The notes beneath the pieces are model-generated. The model made no database searches. It was given only the letters and a program-made list of their open reading frames with translations, and had not been told where the DNA came from. From the NCBI GenBank assembly GCA_035485575.1, contig DATHNW010000025.1, positions 1 through 64,000 of the forward strand: a DNA stretch of 64,000 nucleotides. Direction: 5' to 3'. Source of the DNA: DASRHD01 sp035485575 (GTDB taxonomy: Bacteria; Verrucomicrobiota; Verrucomicrobiia; Opitutales; Opitutaceae). Position 1 is the stretch's first letter. Each line of letters opens with the position of its first letter. The translations under genes and the position numbers were made by a program. This document shows positions 47,563 to 57,174 of the stretch, one piece after another.

Positions 47563-48446
47563 GCAATCTTCCGCACCCTTTCCGCCAGAAATTTCGGCAT
47601 GGTTTCAAGTTTCTCGGCGCGCAGCAGGTTGATGTAGTCTTCATCCTTCATAAGCGACTTGAATATCGCCGACATTGACAGCAAACGGCCTTCGCAAATT
47701 TTTGCCTTCTTCACCATCAGTTTCTGGCGCTGGGTTTCCCGTCGGTAGGCCATCACCATGCTTTCAGCGCTGGTGCGGCGTGAGAGGCGTTGGGCACGCG
47801 GGCCATAATTCCGGCCGAAATGGCGGCGTTGATCGACGACGCGCTTAAACGCCAGCAGCGTCTTCTGATTCATGTCCTTCCGCTCATAGGCCTCCATCAA
47901 CAAACGTTGGGATTCCTCATCGGATGCGCCGGATATCCCGATGGCTATCGTGACGGGAATCTTGCCGTGAAGCACCGCTTCAAGGAGACGCTCCTCTCCA
48001 TTTTTGAGCATGCCTAGGATGTGCTTAATGTATTCTTCCGCTAATCCCGTCTTGCGGGCGATGTCCGCGTATCCATGCCCCTGACCCTTCATCCACTGGA
48101 TCATTTTTATCTGGTCGAGAGAACTGACGCGCCGACGGGCAATATTTTCGATCAGGCTTGCGAGCAGACTGTCATTTTTTGACAAACCGCGAACCAACGC
48201 GGGGATTTCACGCTGCCCGAGCGCGATGAACGCCTCCAGCCGGCCTTGTCCACATACCAGATCGAACGTTTCTTTGCCGTCATCACCGGCTTTTCTCACC
48301 GTCACCGTGATTGGTTTTTTGAGGCCGAGCTTGGCAATGCTTTCAACGATTCGTTCAAACTTCTTTTTATCCCGCACCCGCGGATTCACGATCCGGACCC
48401 GGTCAACCGGGATCAGCCTGACGAGTGATTCGGCGGCCGAGATCAT
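47559..48446 (-). CDS. ParB-like protein (upstream)
   Basis: The 295-residue protein has the ParB CTPase-type motifs: DLVCGQGRLEAFIALG and SLIENIARRR, followed by a helix-turn-helix (GYADIARKTGLAEEYIKHIL). Its ATG overlaps the recombinase stop by four bases. Two different ParB-like proteins behind one recombinase suggest that they bind the element ends or regulate recombination rather than partition a plasmid, but this is inference. Confidence 0.87.
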   Translation of the reverse strand: MISAAESLVRLIPVDRVRIVNPRVRDKKKFERIVESIAKLGLKKPITVTVRKAGDDGKETFDLVCGQGRLEAFIALGQREIPALVRGLSKNDSLLASLIENIARRRVSSLDQIKMIQWMKGQGHGYADIARKTGLAEEYIKHILGMLKNGEERLLEAVLHGKIPVTIAIGISGASDEESQRLLMEAYERKDMNQKTLLAFKRVVDQRRHFGRNYGPRAQRLSRRTSAESMVMAYRRETQRQKLMVKKAKICEGRLLSMSAIFKSLMKDEDYINLLRAEKLETMPKFLAERVRKIA

Positions 48447-50008
48447 GCGGCATCCTCCACGGAAATCCGTTCAGCCATCTGAAAAAAGAATTCGAGATCG
48501 TCGAAACGATACGCGTCCAACAGGAGGTGATTGTTTTCCGCCAAGCGCAGCTTGGCGGCGGTCAGATCGATCGCCGGAAAGAGATAATAATCTTTGATCG
48601 CTTCATTTGTCTCATCCATGCGGACCGAGATCGTGAGGTCTGGCTGGAGGCTCTCTTCAAAACGCAGCATCCAGCGGGATGAACCTGCCGGCGTGCGCAA
48701 ATAGCGGGACAAGACGAGCGACACCCTCAGCTCGTGGTCCAGGATAAGGAGTTCAGTCGCTGGATCGCGCTCCACCGACACGCCGATAGCCGCCAGTCGC
48801 GTGATGACTTCCTGCACGACTTCCGGGTGCCGCGCACGCAGGTAGCGATTGATCTCGATGAACGAATAGTCCGTGCGGGGCGTATAGCCGACCAGCTGGT
48901 AGGCTCGGATCAGGCTGCCAAAGCGGTGGCGGAAGGCGGCGCTTGAGGGCATGCTGTCCTGCTCGTCAATCAAGAGCCCTGAAATCCGACCGTGTCGTGA
49001 CCACAACGCCTTCAGCGTCTGGAGCATCTCTTCATCGGAATACCGCTTGGCTCGCGCCAAAATCGCTTCCTGGGCCTTGGCGAAGATCGCGGGGTCAACC
49101 ACGGCCGGGAAGGCCTGGTCCGCCCGAATCCACATGTCCGGAGGATTCAGGACATGTTTACGCTTCAGTTTGAAGGACGTGCGGTGGTAGAGGTTATTGC
49201 CGATATATTTCTCGTTGGTGAGGATTTGGTGGACGGTTCCGCGGGTCCATTCCCGCCCAAGATCGGTGAGAATCTTTCGTGAATTAAGAATGTCGGCGAT
49301 TTGCCGCTCGGTTTTTTTCTCATTGAGAAACACGTGGTAAATCCACCGCACAGTTTCCTGTTCATCGGCCGGTCCCGGTCTCAATACGACCCGGTCAGTC
49401 TGAAGGCTTTTTTGTTCACCCACCTTCAACGTGCCCTTCGGCTGGCCGGCCTGATCGATCAACTCGCGCCGCAGGCCGAAGCCAGCGGCGCCGCCTTGCT
49501 TAAACCCAAGCTGGATCAGGCGGCAGGCCCCCTGGAAAACCTTCGTCGAAAGTTCTCGGCTGTATTCTCCAGCCATCGATCGTTTGACGCTTTTGATAAT
49601 GTTGGACGTGGGGCTGCCATCGTTCTCGAACTGCTCGGCGCAGTAGTGGACGGCAATGCCAGCGCGCTTGCAGATGTATTCGTAGTAGCCGCTCTCGTCG
49701 GCGTCCTGGAAGCGGCCCCAGCGGCTGACATCGTAGGCCAGGATGGCTTTGAAGCCGACTTTACCGGCCTCAACTTCAGCGATCATAAGCCGAAGACTCT
49801 CGCGTCCCTTAATGCTGAGGCCGCTTTTACCCTCATCAGCGAATACCCGGACAATCTCCATTCCACGACGAGCCGCGTATTCCTTGATGCGGTCGAGTTG
49901 GTTCTCAGTGGAGTACTGCTGGTGTTCCGTGGACATGCGCACGTAGGCCGCAACCGGGATGAGACCGGTCATGGTGGTGACGAGGGGCAACTTCGTTTGT
50001 CCACCCAT
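48443..50008 (-). CDS. Large serine recombinase
   Basis: The 521-residue protein has the resolvase/invertase catalytic domain (S26 in AAYVRMSTEHQQYS, R in YDVSRWGRF) and the recombinase domain with a zinc-ribbon-like and coiled region usual for large serine recombinases. The C-terminal third is longer than in resolvases. It can integrate or excise circular DNA without high-energy cofactors. GAGG lies upstream of ATG 50008, and the zinc-finger gene ends 11 bases before. It is the first enzyme of the ParB module. Confidence 0.9.
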   Translation of the reverse strand: MGGQTKLPLVTTMTGLIPVAAYVRMSTEHQQYSTENQLDRIKEYAARRGMEIVRVFADEGKSGLSIKGRESLRLMIAEVEAGKVGFKAILAYDVSRWGRFQDADESGYYEYICKRAGIAVHYCAEQFENDGSPTSNIIKSVKRSMAGEYSRELSTKVFQGACRLIQLGFKQGGAAGFGLRRELIDQAGQPKGTLKVGEQKSLQTDRVVLRPGPADEQETVRWIYHVFLNEKKTERQIADILNSRKILTDLGREWTRGTVHQILTNEKYIGNNLYHRTSFKLKRKHVLNPPDMWIRADQAFPAVVDPAIFAKAQEAILARAKRYSDEEMLQTLKALWSRHGRISGLLIDEQDSMPSSAAFRHRFGSLIRAYQLVGYTPRTDYSFIEINRYLRARHPEVVQEVITRLAAIGVSVERDPATELLILDHELRVSLVLSRYLRTPAGSSRWMLRFEESLQPDLTISVRMDETNEAIKDYYLFPAIDLTAAKLRLAENNHLLLDAYRFDDLEFFFQMAERISVEDAA

Positions 50009-50019
50009 GCACTTAGCCC

Positions 50020-50529
50020 TTAATCCTCACTGGACCGGTAGCCGCCGGCAGCGAGACGAGATCGCGAAGAATCTCCGTCGTTACTTTCCTGAAGAATCCC
50101 ATGACCCAGCAGCATGAGACGGCGGATTTCAAAGGCTATTGTATCTTGTAACGCAAGATTTGATAGGTGGGAAATGAGCCCAATTAGCAGGGCGAGATGC
50201 GTGTCAATCGAATCTTGTAACGCAACTTCACGCAGAATGCTGGCCATCTCCTTTTTGATGTTAAGGCCCGGCAACCGGCCCTTCTTCTGCCAGTAGGCCG
50301 GGTGCGCCTTCCGCCAATCCCGTACCCGATCGACATTTTCACGGCCCTTGAAATGGTCTCGATTAGCTAGCTGCTTGAGCCATTTTTTTTGGGACGCCCT
50401 TCGACTGGCCCTGACACAATTGGGCTTGGAACAATATCGCTGGCGTCTACCGATGCGTGGATTAACGTCAAAAGGCTGGCCACAATGAGCACAGCGCCGC
50501 GTGGAAATTCGGTGATGGTTGGTTTTCAT
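50020..50529 (-). CDS. Zinc-finger protein that accompanies the recombinase/ParB module
   Basis: The 169-residue protein has a C-x2-C...C-x4-C zinc motif at its N-terminus (RCAHCGQPF...YCSKPNCVRA) and an internal repeat of ALQD(S/T)I spaced 23 residues apart (LQDSIDTHLALLIGLISHL and LQDTIAFEIRRLMLLG). Proteins of this kind recur next to serine recombinases and ParB-like genes in mobile elements; their role is unknown. ATG 50529 is chosen; 50544 and 50535 are possible. Confidence 0.7.
   Translation of the reverse strand: MKTNHHRISTRRCAHCGQPFDVNPRIGRRQRYCSKPNCVRASRRASQKKWLKQLANRDHFKGRENVDRVRDWRKAHPAYWQKKGRLPGLNIKKEMASILREVALQDSIDTHLALLIGLISHLSNLALQDTIAFEIRRLMLLGHGILQESNDGDSSRSRLAAGGYRSSED
50143..50225. 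repeat. Direct repeat ATCTTGTAACGCAA, two copies
   Basis: The 14-base sequence occurs at 50143-50156 and 50212-50225, 69 bases apart, inside the zinc-finger gene. The spacing is a multiple of three and the repeat encodes the internal ALQD motif, so protein repetition explains part of it. The exact 14-base identity and the partial dyad of the first copy (ATCTTG...CAAGAT) leave open a DNA-binding site for a ParB-like protein. Confidence 0.55.
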
Positions 50530-50827
50530 CACCATCTGAAACAAATCTTGGCGGCCTATGATTCATCTTCACCGTCTCACCAATGTAAATTTGCGATGAC
50601 GATACCGTAAAAAACATTTTTCGTAATGATCGACTGGGATGCATGCGAGCGCACTATGCCACGCAAAGAGTGGGATATCACCTTTGCCCAAAGATAGCGG
50701 ATGGATGGGTAGAACCTTTAGCTGCCGTATTTTAGATGATAAGAAGCACGCCAGACTGCGGCCTCTGTTTCGAGAAGCTCGCTCAAGTGCTTATTTTTTC
50801 ACCGAACTGGCACGGGTACGACTCTAA

Positions 50828-51268
50828 CTATTGGTTGCCGCTATCTCGCTCGTAAAAATCGAGCGTGGTTTTCGAGCCCATTGGTGACTCGAAACGAGCA
50901 GGCGCAGCGCTACCGTCATGTGCTATGCAGATTTTTAGTTCGTCCGCAGAAACCTCATAGATGCCGTGTAGTACGGTGCCTGAATAAGGGCCGTTCAGAT
51001 ATTCCACATCAATTTTTTTTGGGCTCGCGGTTGCATCGATAGAATAACGCGCGCGTAACACCTCCTTCTCCCCAACTCTTATGACGAAAAATTGATCGTC
51101 GAAGGTGTGAGTGACTTTGGAAAGGCGAGATGGATCAATCTCTTCTCCGTGTGCAACAGCTCTCGTGAGCAACCAAACGCCTACCAATCCCGTGTTTCTT
51201 GGAACGTTCGCTGCGGATACAGCCGACACAAATGCGAGAAGCATGAGAATTGTTAGTCGTGTTCGCAT
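50828..51268 (-). CDS. Secreted TIGR03067-like protein
   Basis: From ATG 51268 the product has 146 residues with a signal peptide (MRTRLTILMLLAFVSAVSA). The mature domain shows the planctomycete/verrucomicrobial TIGR03067 pattern: LVGVWLL near its start, KKIDVEYLNGPYSGTVLHGIYE in the middle, then DELKICIAHDG. The family's function is not known. It is last in a run of minus-strand genes but lies 134 bases after the small membrane protein. Confidence 0.8.
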   Translation of the reverse strand: MRTRLTILMLLAFVSAVSAANVPRNTGLVGVWLLTRAVAHGEEIDPSRLSKVTHTFDDQFFVIRVGEKEVLRARYSIDATASPKKIDVEYLNGPYSGTVLHGIYEVSADELKICIAHDGSAAPARFESPMGSKTTLDFYERDSGNQ

Positions 51269-51401
51269 CTTTGCTATCGGTTGCCGCTGCAACTCACGTT
51301 TTCTTGTTCCTCAAAATGCGCCAAAGGGCACATGCTCCTATCTATCCGCATTGCCCTTCAGCTGTGGTTGGGCGCGTGGGTTCACTTCGATTTTCGGCGT
51401 G

Positions 51402-51896
51402 TCAGCTATCAATAGTAAGTCCATCTGCCCATTCAGGCCTGTTGATCCATTCTGCGTAAAAATCCCTGAACTCTTCTCGCTCTCTTTCTGTCCACTTGGT
51501 GACCTGCACACTAACCATCGACTTACCATCCCTTCGAAAAATCTGAATCCAATGTCCTTTCCGAAGGCAATTGAAGCCGCGGTATGCCTGCACGGCGAAT
51601 GCCGCCAAAAAAAGATAAGTCGAATTGCGCCACGGTGGAGGTAATAGCACATAGGAAAACATGGCCAAAATCAAACAGCCAATTGCCCAGCGATGCGCTT
51701 GCATTGCCTGTGCCCGATATACTCTGCCAGTGGTTTCGGTCAAAGTTGGTGTCAGCTCCTGTCGCAATGCAGCTCTCTTTCCTTTATCCACTCCCAGGCC
51801 CCAAAAATCCCAAGAGTATTCCACGCGATCTGGAAAGAATTCGATGGAACAGGCCCACTCCAAGTTACGAAAGGTAAATTTGCGTGATCCGCTCAT
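51402..51896 (-). CDS. Small membrane protein next to the RHS gene, possible immunity partner
   Basis: From ATG 51896, seven bases after the RHS stop, the product has 164 residues. It has two hydrophobic helices (about 80-115, IGCLILAMFSYVLLPP and YLFLAAFAVQAY) and a charged C-terminal tail rich in E and R. No family is recognised. Its place directly after an RHS protein with a variable tail fits an immunity or accessory role, which is inference. Confidence 0.65.
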   Translation of the reverse strand: MSGSRKFTFRNLEWACSIEFFPDRVEYSWDFWGLGVDKGKRAALRQELTPTLTETTGRVYRAQAMQAHRWAIGCLILAMFSYVLLPPPWRNSTYLFLAAFAVQAYRGFNCLRKGHWIQIFRRDGKSMVSVQVTKWTEREREEFRDFYAEWINRPEWADGLTIDS

Positions 51897-51903
51897 TTTT
51901 CTA

Positions 51904-54900
51904 TTAACGACAAGGAGATTTTTGGAAGGCAGAGGAGGAGGATGTCGACGGCATAAATGATGTAGCGGCAGGTCCCGTTGGGACAGGCCTATCCGGCTCA
52001 GGCTCGCCAGGTTCAGCATCCGGAGCATCATCTGGCGTCGGTGCTGGATCGAATTTCGGAGTTGGAGTTTCGTCTGCTGGAGCATTGATCGAAGGTGGCT
52101 CGGGCACTTCCGGGGGTTCCACGTACGATTTCCCTAAATTTAATAAATAGGCAATGAGCAGTCTTCCTGCTTGAGTTGTAGAAGCTGCCGCTCCTCCAAT
52201 TAATGTAAGTCCTGCTCCTGTATAACCACCCACTTGTTGATATGGATTGCTATAGGTTGGTTGATATGTGCCAAGCGATAAAATCTGACCGGCCCCTTTA
52301 AGTTCACCCAGTCCAGCATTGCCGACCCCTGACCAATACTCGCCTGCTGAACCCGTATTGTTCGAGCCATGCATTGATGAGGGCGGAACCCAGAGTCCCA
52401 ACAGATCAGTTAGGTTAATTGGGTCGTTACGGACGAACTGGAACAGATTGATGCCACCGGCCTCACCGGCAGGGTCGGGCTGGGTCCAGCGACCGAGGAC
52501 CGGATCGTAAGCGCGGTGCAAGGTGAAGTAGAGACCGCTGGCTGAATGGTAATACATGCCATCGAAGCCGAAATCCGAGTCTAGGTCTCCGCTTAACTTC
52601 GTGCGAAGGCCATAAGGCGTGTAATCGTAGCGCGCCCGGATCGCCCCGGTGCTGTCCGTCAATTCCCGCACGCTGCCGAGATGGTCGCGGGTGGTATAAA
52701 AATTCACCCCGCTGATCTGCTCGCCCTGTGCGTAGAATCGCTTGGTAACGATATTTGACGCATTGCGCTCTTCACAGGGCTGAGTATCACCGGGGCACCA
52801 AACCCACTGTTTGACAATAGTTCCATTCAATTTTTCCTGCACGCGCTGCCCCATGCCGTTATAAACAAAGGTGGTCACGTTGCCACCTTGGGTAATCGTG
52901 CTCAGCCGGTTGGCCGCATCGAAAGTGTAAGTCTGCCCGGCACCATTGTTCGTCATGCCTCCATCGAGGTCATAAGTGAGTGTCCGCGCAACGCCATTAG
53001 CCACGGTGTATTGAAAATGTTTACTGGTCGTGACGCCATTGCCGTTGGTTGCCGCAACGGTCACGACATTCGCTCCTGCCGACAGCGGCACATCGGCTGA
53101 AAAATTATTTGAGGCATCAACCGTCGCCGCCTGCCCGTTGACCGTCACCGTCGAAGGCTCGTTCAAGGTACCGGAGAAATGGATCGGCCCGGAAGGGGAA
53201 AGCGCCGTGACCTGGTTGAGATTATTAATGGTGGCGCCGGTGACAGCGGTGTCAATCTGCTCCCCTGCCCGATTACCGGCTTTATCGTAAACATACCAAT
53301 AATTTTTTGTCGCCGAACCTGATGGCACGGCGGCCTGGATGAGCTGGTCGGCCGCGTCGTAAGCAAAATTTAGATAGCGCACAGCGCCGCCGTCCGTCTG
53401 TTGCGCCCAGGTGGTGATGCGCCCCGCGGCGTCATACCCATAGCTAAAGGCCGACAGCGCAGCCCCGCCGGATTTCACGTTCAGGATGGTCTGCAGCCGC
53501 TGGTCGTCGTTGCCGGGCGTACCAGCATTCGGATAGTAGGCATAGCCGGTAGCCTGACCGGTGGGATAAATGACCGACAGCAGGCGGCTGGTCTGATCCA
53601 CATAATTATAAGTGAAAGCGCCAAGTGGATTGGTGGCAGACTGGACGCGGCCGAGCGCGTCGTAAACCACGCCGGAGGCATTGGCCGGGCCGTTGATTGA
53701 ACGTCCGGTTTCCCGTCCCAATTCGTCGTAGGCATAAGTGATGGTGGAATTGGCCAGCGGGCCGGCGATGCTGGCGATGCGGCCGGCGCCGAGGGTGGGT
53801 GTCAGCGGCACAGGATTGTAGGTCCAGATGGTCGAACCCGTGCCGTCGATCATGGTGGTCGGGCGGGGATAGAACGGGTCATAGGTGTAGCTGACCGACG
53901 GCGTGGCGGGGACAAGGGGCGCGCCTCTGAGATCGGTGTAGGTGACCTGCTGGGGAGTATCGTCGAGGTTGTAGGCAACGTGGGTCACCTGCCCGAGCGC
54001 ATCAGTCACGCTCTGGCGGCGGCTGGTGGCGGCCTCGTAGGCATAGGTGAGGCTAGTACCGTCGGGATAAATCTTGCCGGTCGGGCGGCCCTGGATGTCG
54101 TAAGTGAAATTGGTGGTATGGCCAGCGGGATCAGTGATGGCCTGAAGGGCGCCGCAGCCACAGCGGTCGTAAAGCGTATGGCGGTCGAGCGGATCGGTGA
54201 TCATGACCAGCTGGCGGAGGGCATTGTGGCCGTACTGGGTCACGCGGCCGAGGCGGTCGGTCTGCATGATGAGATCGAGCCGGTCGTAGATATTCTGGAG
54301 CGAAGTCCCGTCGGGATAAGTGATGGCCGTGGGGCGGTTAAATTTGTCGTAGTCGGTGGTGACAGCGTAGCCTTCAGAGTCAGTGACGGTACGGACGAGG
54401 CCGTAGTCGCGATAGGTGAACGAGGTTTTGGCGCCGGCGACGGCCCCATCGACTTCGACGAGATAGCCGGAGGCGTTGGGATCAGGGCTGCCGCCGAGCG
54501 GACTGCCGTCGGGGGTGTACCAATAGGTGGTGGTCTCGTGTTTGGCGTTGGTGACGGTGTGGCGCTGGCCGGCGGAGTTATAGGTGTAGGTGGTGACCTG
54601 GCCGGAAGCGTCAGTGGCGGTGAGAACCTCGTGCTGGCTGTTGTAGGTAAATTTGGCGAGGACGTCGTGCTGGCCGTTCGGGCCGGTGATCTGGTCGGTT
54701 TCGAGGAGGTCGATGCCGTTTGAGTCGTAGATACTGGTCGTGACGCGGCCAAGCGGATCGGTGACCGAGGTGACGTTGCCGAGGGAATCATAGGTGTACT
54801 GCGTGAGCTGGGTGGCGCCGTTATCGAGCACACGGCCGATCTTGGTCGGGGAATTCGACGTGCCGGCCTGGATAGGATCGGGCTGGCCGGGATAGTTGTA

Positions 54901-57162
54901 CCAGATGCGATTGGCTTCGGCGGCGTTCTTCTCGTTCTCGAGCACGCCGGAGCAGACGTTGTCGTTGCCCTGCAGGTGCAGCCAGTGGTAGGTGTGGGCC
55001 GCGTTGACGTTCGGCCACTGGGCGTAGGCGCGCTTGTCCCAGTAGAAGGTGTTGCGGTACTGATCGTAGGCGGTGAAGGTGGTCATGCCCGCGGGAACCG
55101 GGCCGACCGGGGGATAATTGGAGCCGGAATCGTTGTAGCCCTCCACCCGCTCGGTGTTGCCCAGCGGATCGGTCAGGGTGAGCCAGCGTTCGCCGCTGGT
55201 CAGGCCCTGATCCCAGGCAAACTTGCTCGTGCCGTAGGGCGTCGTCATACTGGTGATGAAGTCGCTGCCGTCGGTCGCATAGGAGAGCTGCGAGACGAGG
55301 CCGAGCATGTCGGTGATCTGGGAGAGCTGGCCGGCGGCATTGTAGGCCAGCAGCGTGGTGCGGTTGAAGGGATCCTTGACCTTGGTGAGCTTGAGCGGGT
55401 CGCTGTTTTCGTAGTAAAGCGTGGTCACCTGGCCCATGGCATCGGTCACGGAGAAAAGACGCATCTGGTCATCGTAATTCAGCGTGAGCGCATTGCCGGA
55501 CGGGTCGATGACCTTGGTCAGAAAATAGTTCGTGCCGGAGGGGAAGCCATAGACGAAGCTGGAGCCGTCGAGGTTGGTCTGGACGTAGGTGTTAACGTCA
55601 GTCTTGACCAGATGGGCGCGGCTGTCGGCCTGATAGGAGAAATCCCAGCTGCTCAGGACCGGAGCCGGGGTATTGTCCGAAGCGGAGTACGACTCGCTGC
55701 CTCCGCCCATGAGATGAACCGTGGGCGCATAGGTATAGCTGTTGGGATTGCCGTTGCCGTCGGTGCCGGCAACGGACCGCACTTCATTGACATACGACAG
55801 CCAGCCATAGGTCCACAGATTGCCGACATTGCCGAAGGTGTAGGTCGTGGGCTGGCCAGCCTCGCGCTGGTTGTAGGTCAGGCTGAAAGTGACGGACGGG
55901 CCCTTGGGCGGGGAATAGAAGAGCGGAGCGTCAGCGAGCTTGAGGCTGCAGATCATGAGCGTGGCGCTGGCCACCGGCATGCCGCAGCCACCACTGTCGC
56001 CACTCGGCGGAGTCGAATAGTCGTAGTCCCGGTCGCGGGAATCATCATTGTCAGTCGCGATGCCCTTGCCCCAGACGTTGTCGCCTTCGGCCTCGCCGAC
56101 CGGTGTCCAGCCGGGAGGCAGCGGTCCGGCCGGGATGAGGAAGTAGCCGCTGGCCTCCGCGTCGAGGGCGGCGGTGGAAGCGGTATAAGGCTTGCCGAAA
56201 GTGGGATCCTCCAGCCGCCCGATGCCATGATCGAAGGAAAGGAGCGCGGCATAATGACCGACTTTCCAATTCACCACGGCAGGTGTGATGACGGCGGCCC
56301 CGGGTGTGCGCCGGGCCATCTGATAATCGAGCTTCACGGTTTGCGCGAGCTTCCAGACCTGGGTGAGCGACATGCCTTTCTGCGTGGAACAACTTTCGAA
56401 GAGATCCTTGCTGTAAAGGATCGGCTTGGGCTGGTGGGCGAGAATGCGTTCAAGAGCACCGGGACCGCAGCGAAAGGAAACCTCGGGATGATGCTGCATG
56501 AACCAGAGGCCGTCGCGCGCATTGGTGACGAGCGCCAACGACGAGCCGTGGATGACCCTGCCTTTAATTTCATCGAAAAGTTTTTGCAGGACATCGAAAC
56601 GGCCGAGGCGGGCATTGAGTTCCAACAGTTCGCCGATGGACCGGTCGCCGACCGCGCGGCCGTGAGGATCGGTGGCGTCTTTCGACAACGTCCAGGCGGC
56701 GGCATATTCGGTCAGCGCTTTCGAAAACCAAGCGGTGGCAAAGTAACGCAGGCCGAGGTTCAGGTGCAGGCTGGCGGCCCAAGCCGAGTCGGGATACTGG
56801 GCGAGAAAAGCGACGAAGGGCTGCAAGTTGTCATTTGCGCCGGATTGCTCGTAGCGAAGCAGCGCTTGAACAAGCGCAGCATTTTCCGCCGGCGTGGTGG
56901 CCTTGCCCACCGGCACCAAAGGGTCGGGCAAAATCTCGGAGCGCAGGATTTCGTCGTCAGTGGGCGAAGAGGAAAACGCATGAGTCCGTGCGCCCGGCGA
57001 CACTATCCCTGACGGCAAGGTACGGTTCACTTTCACCGGCGCGGAGGAACCAGCCGGCAGCGATTTCACTTCCGCCCAGACTGTGGCCACGGGACAAATC
57101 ACATTCAGATAGCTCACCAGCAGGACCCACGAGGCCAGACGGAGATGGAAGGGAGGACGCAT
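51904..57162 (-). CDS. RHS-repeat protein with an N-terminal C39-like peptidase
   Basis: The 1752-residue protein has a signal peptide (MRPPFHLRLASWVLLVSYLNV) and a helical TPR-like part. A C39-like peptidase domain follows, with C232 in CGPGALER, H near 302 in GHYAALLSFDHG and D near 319 in EDPTFG. Then come many YD/RHS repeats (about 440-1560), and the RHS core ends at RWTQPDPAGEAGGINLFQF...LGLW. The last about 160 residues are unlike the core: glycine-rich with a membrane-like stretch and a proline-rich, acidic tail. No known toxin fold is seen. The gene is 12 bases after the giant surface gene. Confidence 0.88.
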   Translation of the reverse strand: MRPPFHLRLASWVLLVSYLNVICPVATVWAEVKSLPAGSSAPVKVNRTLPSGIVSPGARTHAFSSSPTDDEILRSEILPDPLVPVGKATTPAENAALVQALLRYEQSGANDNLQPFVAFLAQYPDSAWAASLHLNLGLRYFATAWFSKALTEYAAAWTLSKDATDPHGRAVGDRSIGELLELNARLGRFDVLQKLFDEIKGRVIHGSSLALVTNARDGLWFMQHHPEVSFRCGPGALERILAHQPKPILYSKDLFESCSTQKGMSLTQVWKLAQTVKLDYQMARRTPGAAVITPAVVNWKVGHYAALLSFDHGIGRLEDPTFGKPYTASTAALDAEASGYFLIPAGPLPPGWTPVGEAEGDNVWGKGIATDNDDSRDRDYDYSTPPSGDSGGCGMPVASATLMICSLKLADAPLFYSPPKGPSVTFSLTYNQREAGQPTTYTFGNVGNLWTYGWLSYVNEVRSVAGTDGNGNPNSYTYAPTVHLMGGGSESYSASDNTPAPVLSSWDFSYQADSRAHLVKTDVNTYVQTNLDGSSFVYGFPSGTNYFLTKVIDPSGNALTLNYDDQMRLFSVTDAMGQVTTLYYENSDPLKLTKVKDPFNRTTLLAYNAAGQLSQITDMLGLVSQLSYATDGSDFITSMTTPYGTSKFAWDQGLTSGERWLTLTDPLGNTERVEGYNDSGSNYPPVGPVPAGMTTFTAYDQYRNTFYWDKRAYAQWPNVNAAHTYHWLHLQGNDNVCSGVLENEKNAAEANRIWYNYPGQPDPIQAGTSNSPTKIGRVLDNGATQLTQYTYDSLGNVTSVTDPLGRVTTSIYDSNGIDLLETDQITGPNGQHDVLAKFTYNSQHEVLTATDASGQVTTYTYNSAGQRHTVTNAKHETTTYWYTPDGSPLGGSPDPNASGYLVEVDGAVAGAKTSFTYRDYGLVRTVTDSEGYAVTTDYDKFNRPTAITYPDGTSLQNIYDRLDLIMQTDRLGRVTQYGHNALRQLVMITDPLDRHTLYDRCGCGALQAITDPAGHTTNFTYDIQGRPTGKIYPDGTSLTYAYEAATSRRQSVTDALGQVTHVAYNLDDTPQQVTYTDLRGAPLVPATPSVSYTYDPFYPRPTTMIDGTGSTIWTYNPVPLTPTLGAGRIASIAGPLANSTITYAYDELGRETGRSINGPANASGVVYDALGRVQSATNPLGAFTYNYVDQTSRLLSVIYPTGQATGYAYYPNAGTPGNDDQRLQTILNVKSGGAALSAFSYGYDAAGRITTWAQQTDGGAVRYLNFAYDAADQLIQAAVPSGSATKNYWYVYDKAGNRAGEQIDTAVTGATINNLNQVTALSPSGPIHFSGTLNEPSTVTVNGQAATVDASNNFSADVPLSAGANVVTVAATNGNGVTTSKHFQYTVANGVARTLTYDLDGGMTNNGAGQTYTFDAANRLSTITQGGNVTTFVYNGMGQRVQEKLNGTIVKQWVWCPGDTQPCEERNASNIVTKRFYAQGEQISGVNFYTTRDHLGSVRELTDSTGAIRARYDYTPYGLRTKLSGDLDSDFGFDGMYYHSASGLYFTLHRAYDPVLGRWTQPDPAGEAGGINLFQFVRNDPINLTDLLGLWVPPSSMHGSNNTGSAGEYWSGVGNAGLGELKGAGQILSLGTYQPTYSNPYQQVGGYTGAGLTLIGGAAASTTQAGRLLIAYLLNLGKSYVEPPEVPEPPSINAPADETPTPKFDPAPTPDDAPDAEPGEPEPDRPVPTGPAATSFMPSTSSSSAFQKSPCR

Positions 57163-57174
57163 AGCGGAAGGGAA

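Noticed and set aside
46684..48446. The two ParB-like genes as a plasmid partition system
   Set aside because: No ParA and no replication gene are present, and the genes are co-translated with a serine recombinase.
54976..57012. A 678-residue open frame on the plus strand opposite the RHS gene
   Set aside because: It is antisense to the clear RHS/C39 frame and has valine/glycine/arginine-rich content typical of GC-rich shadow frames.
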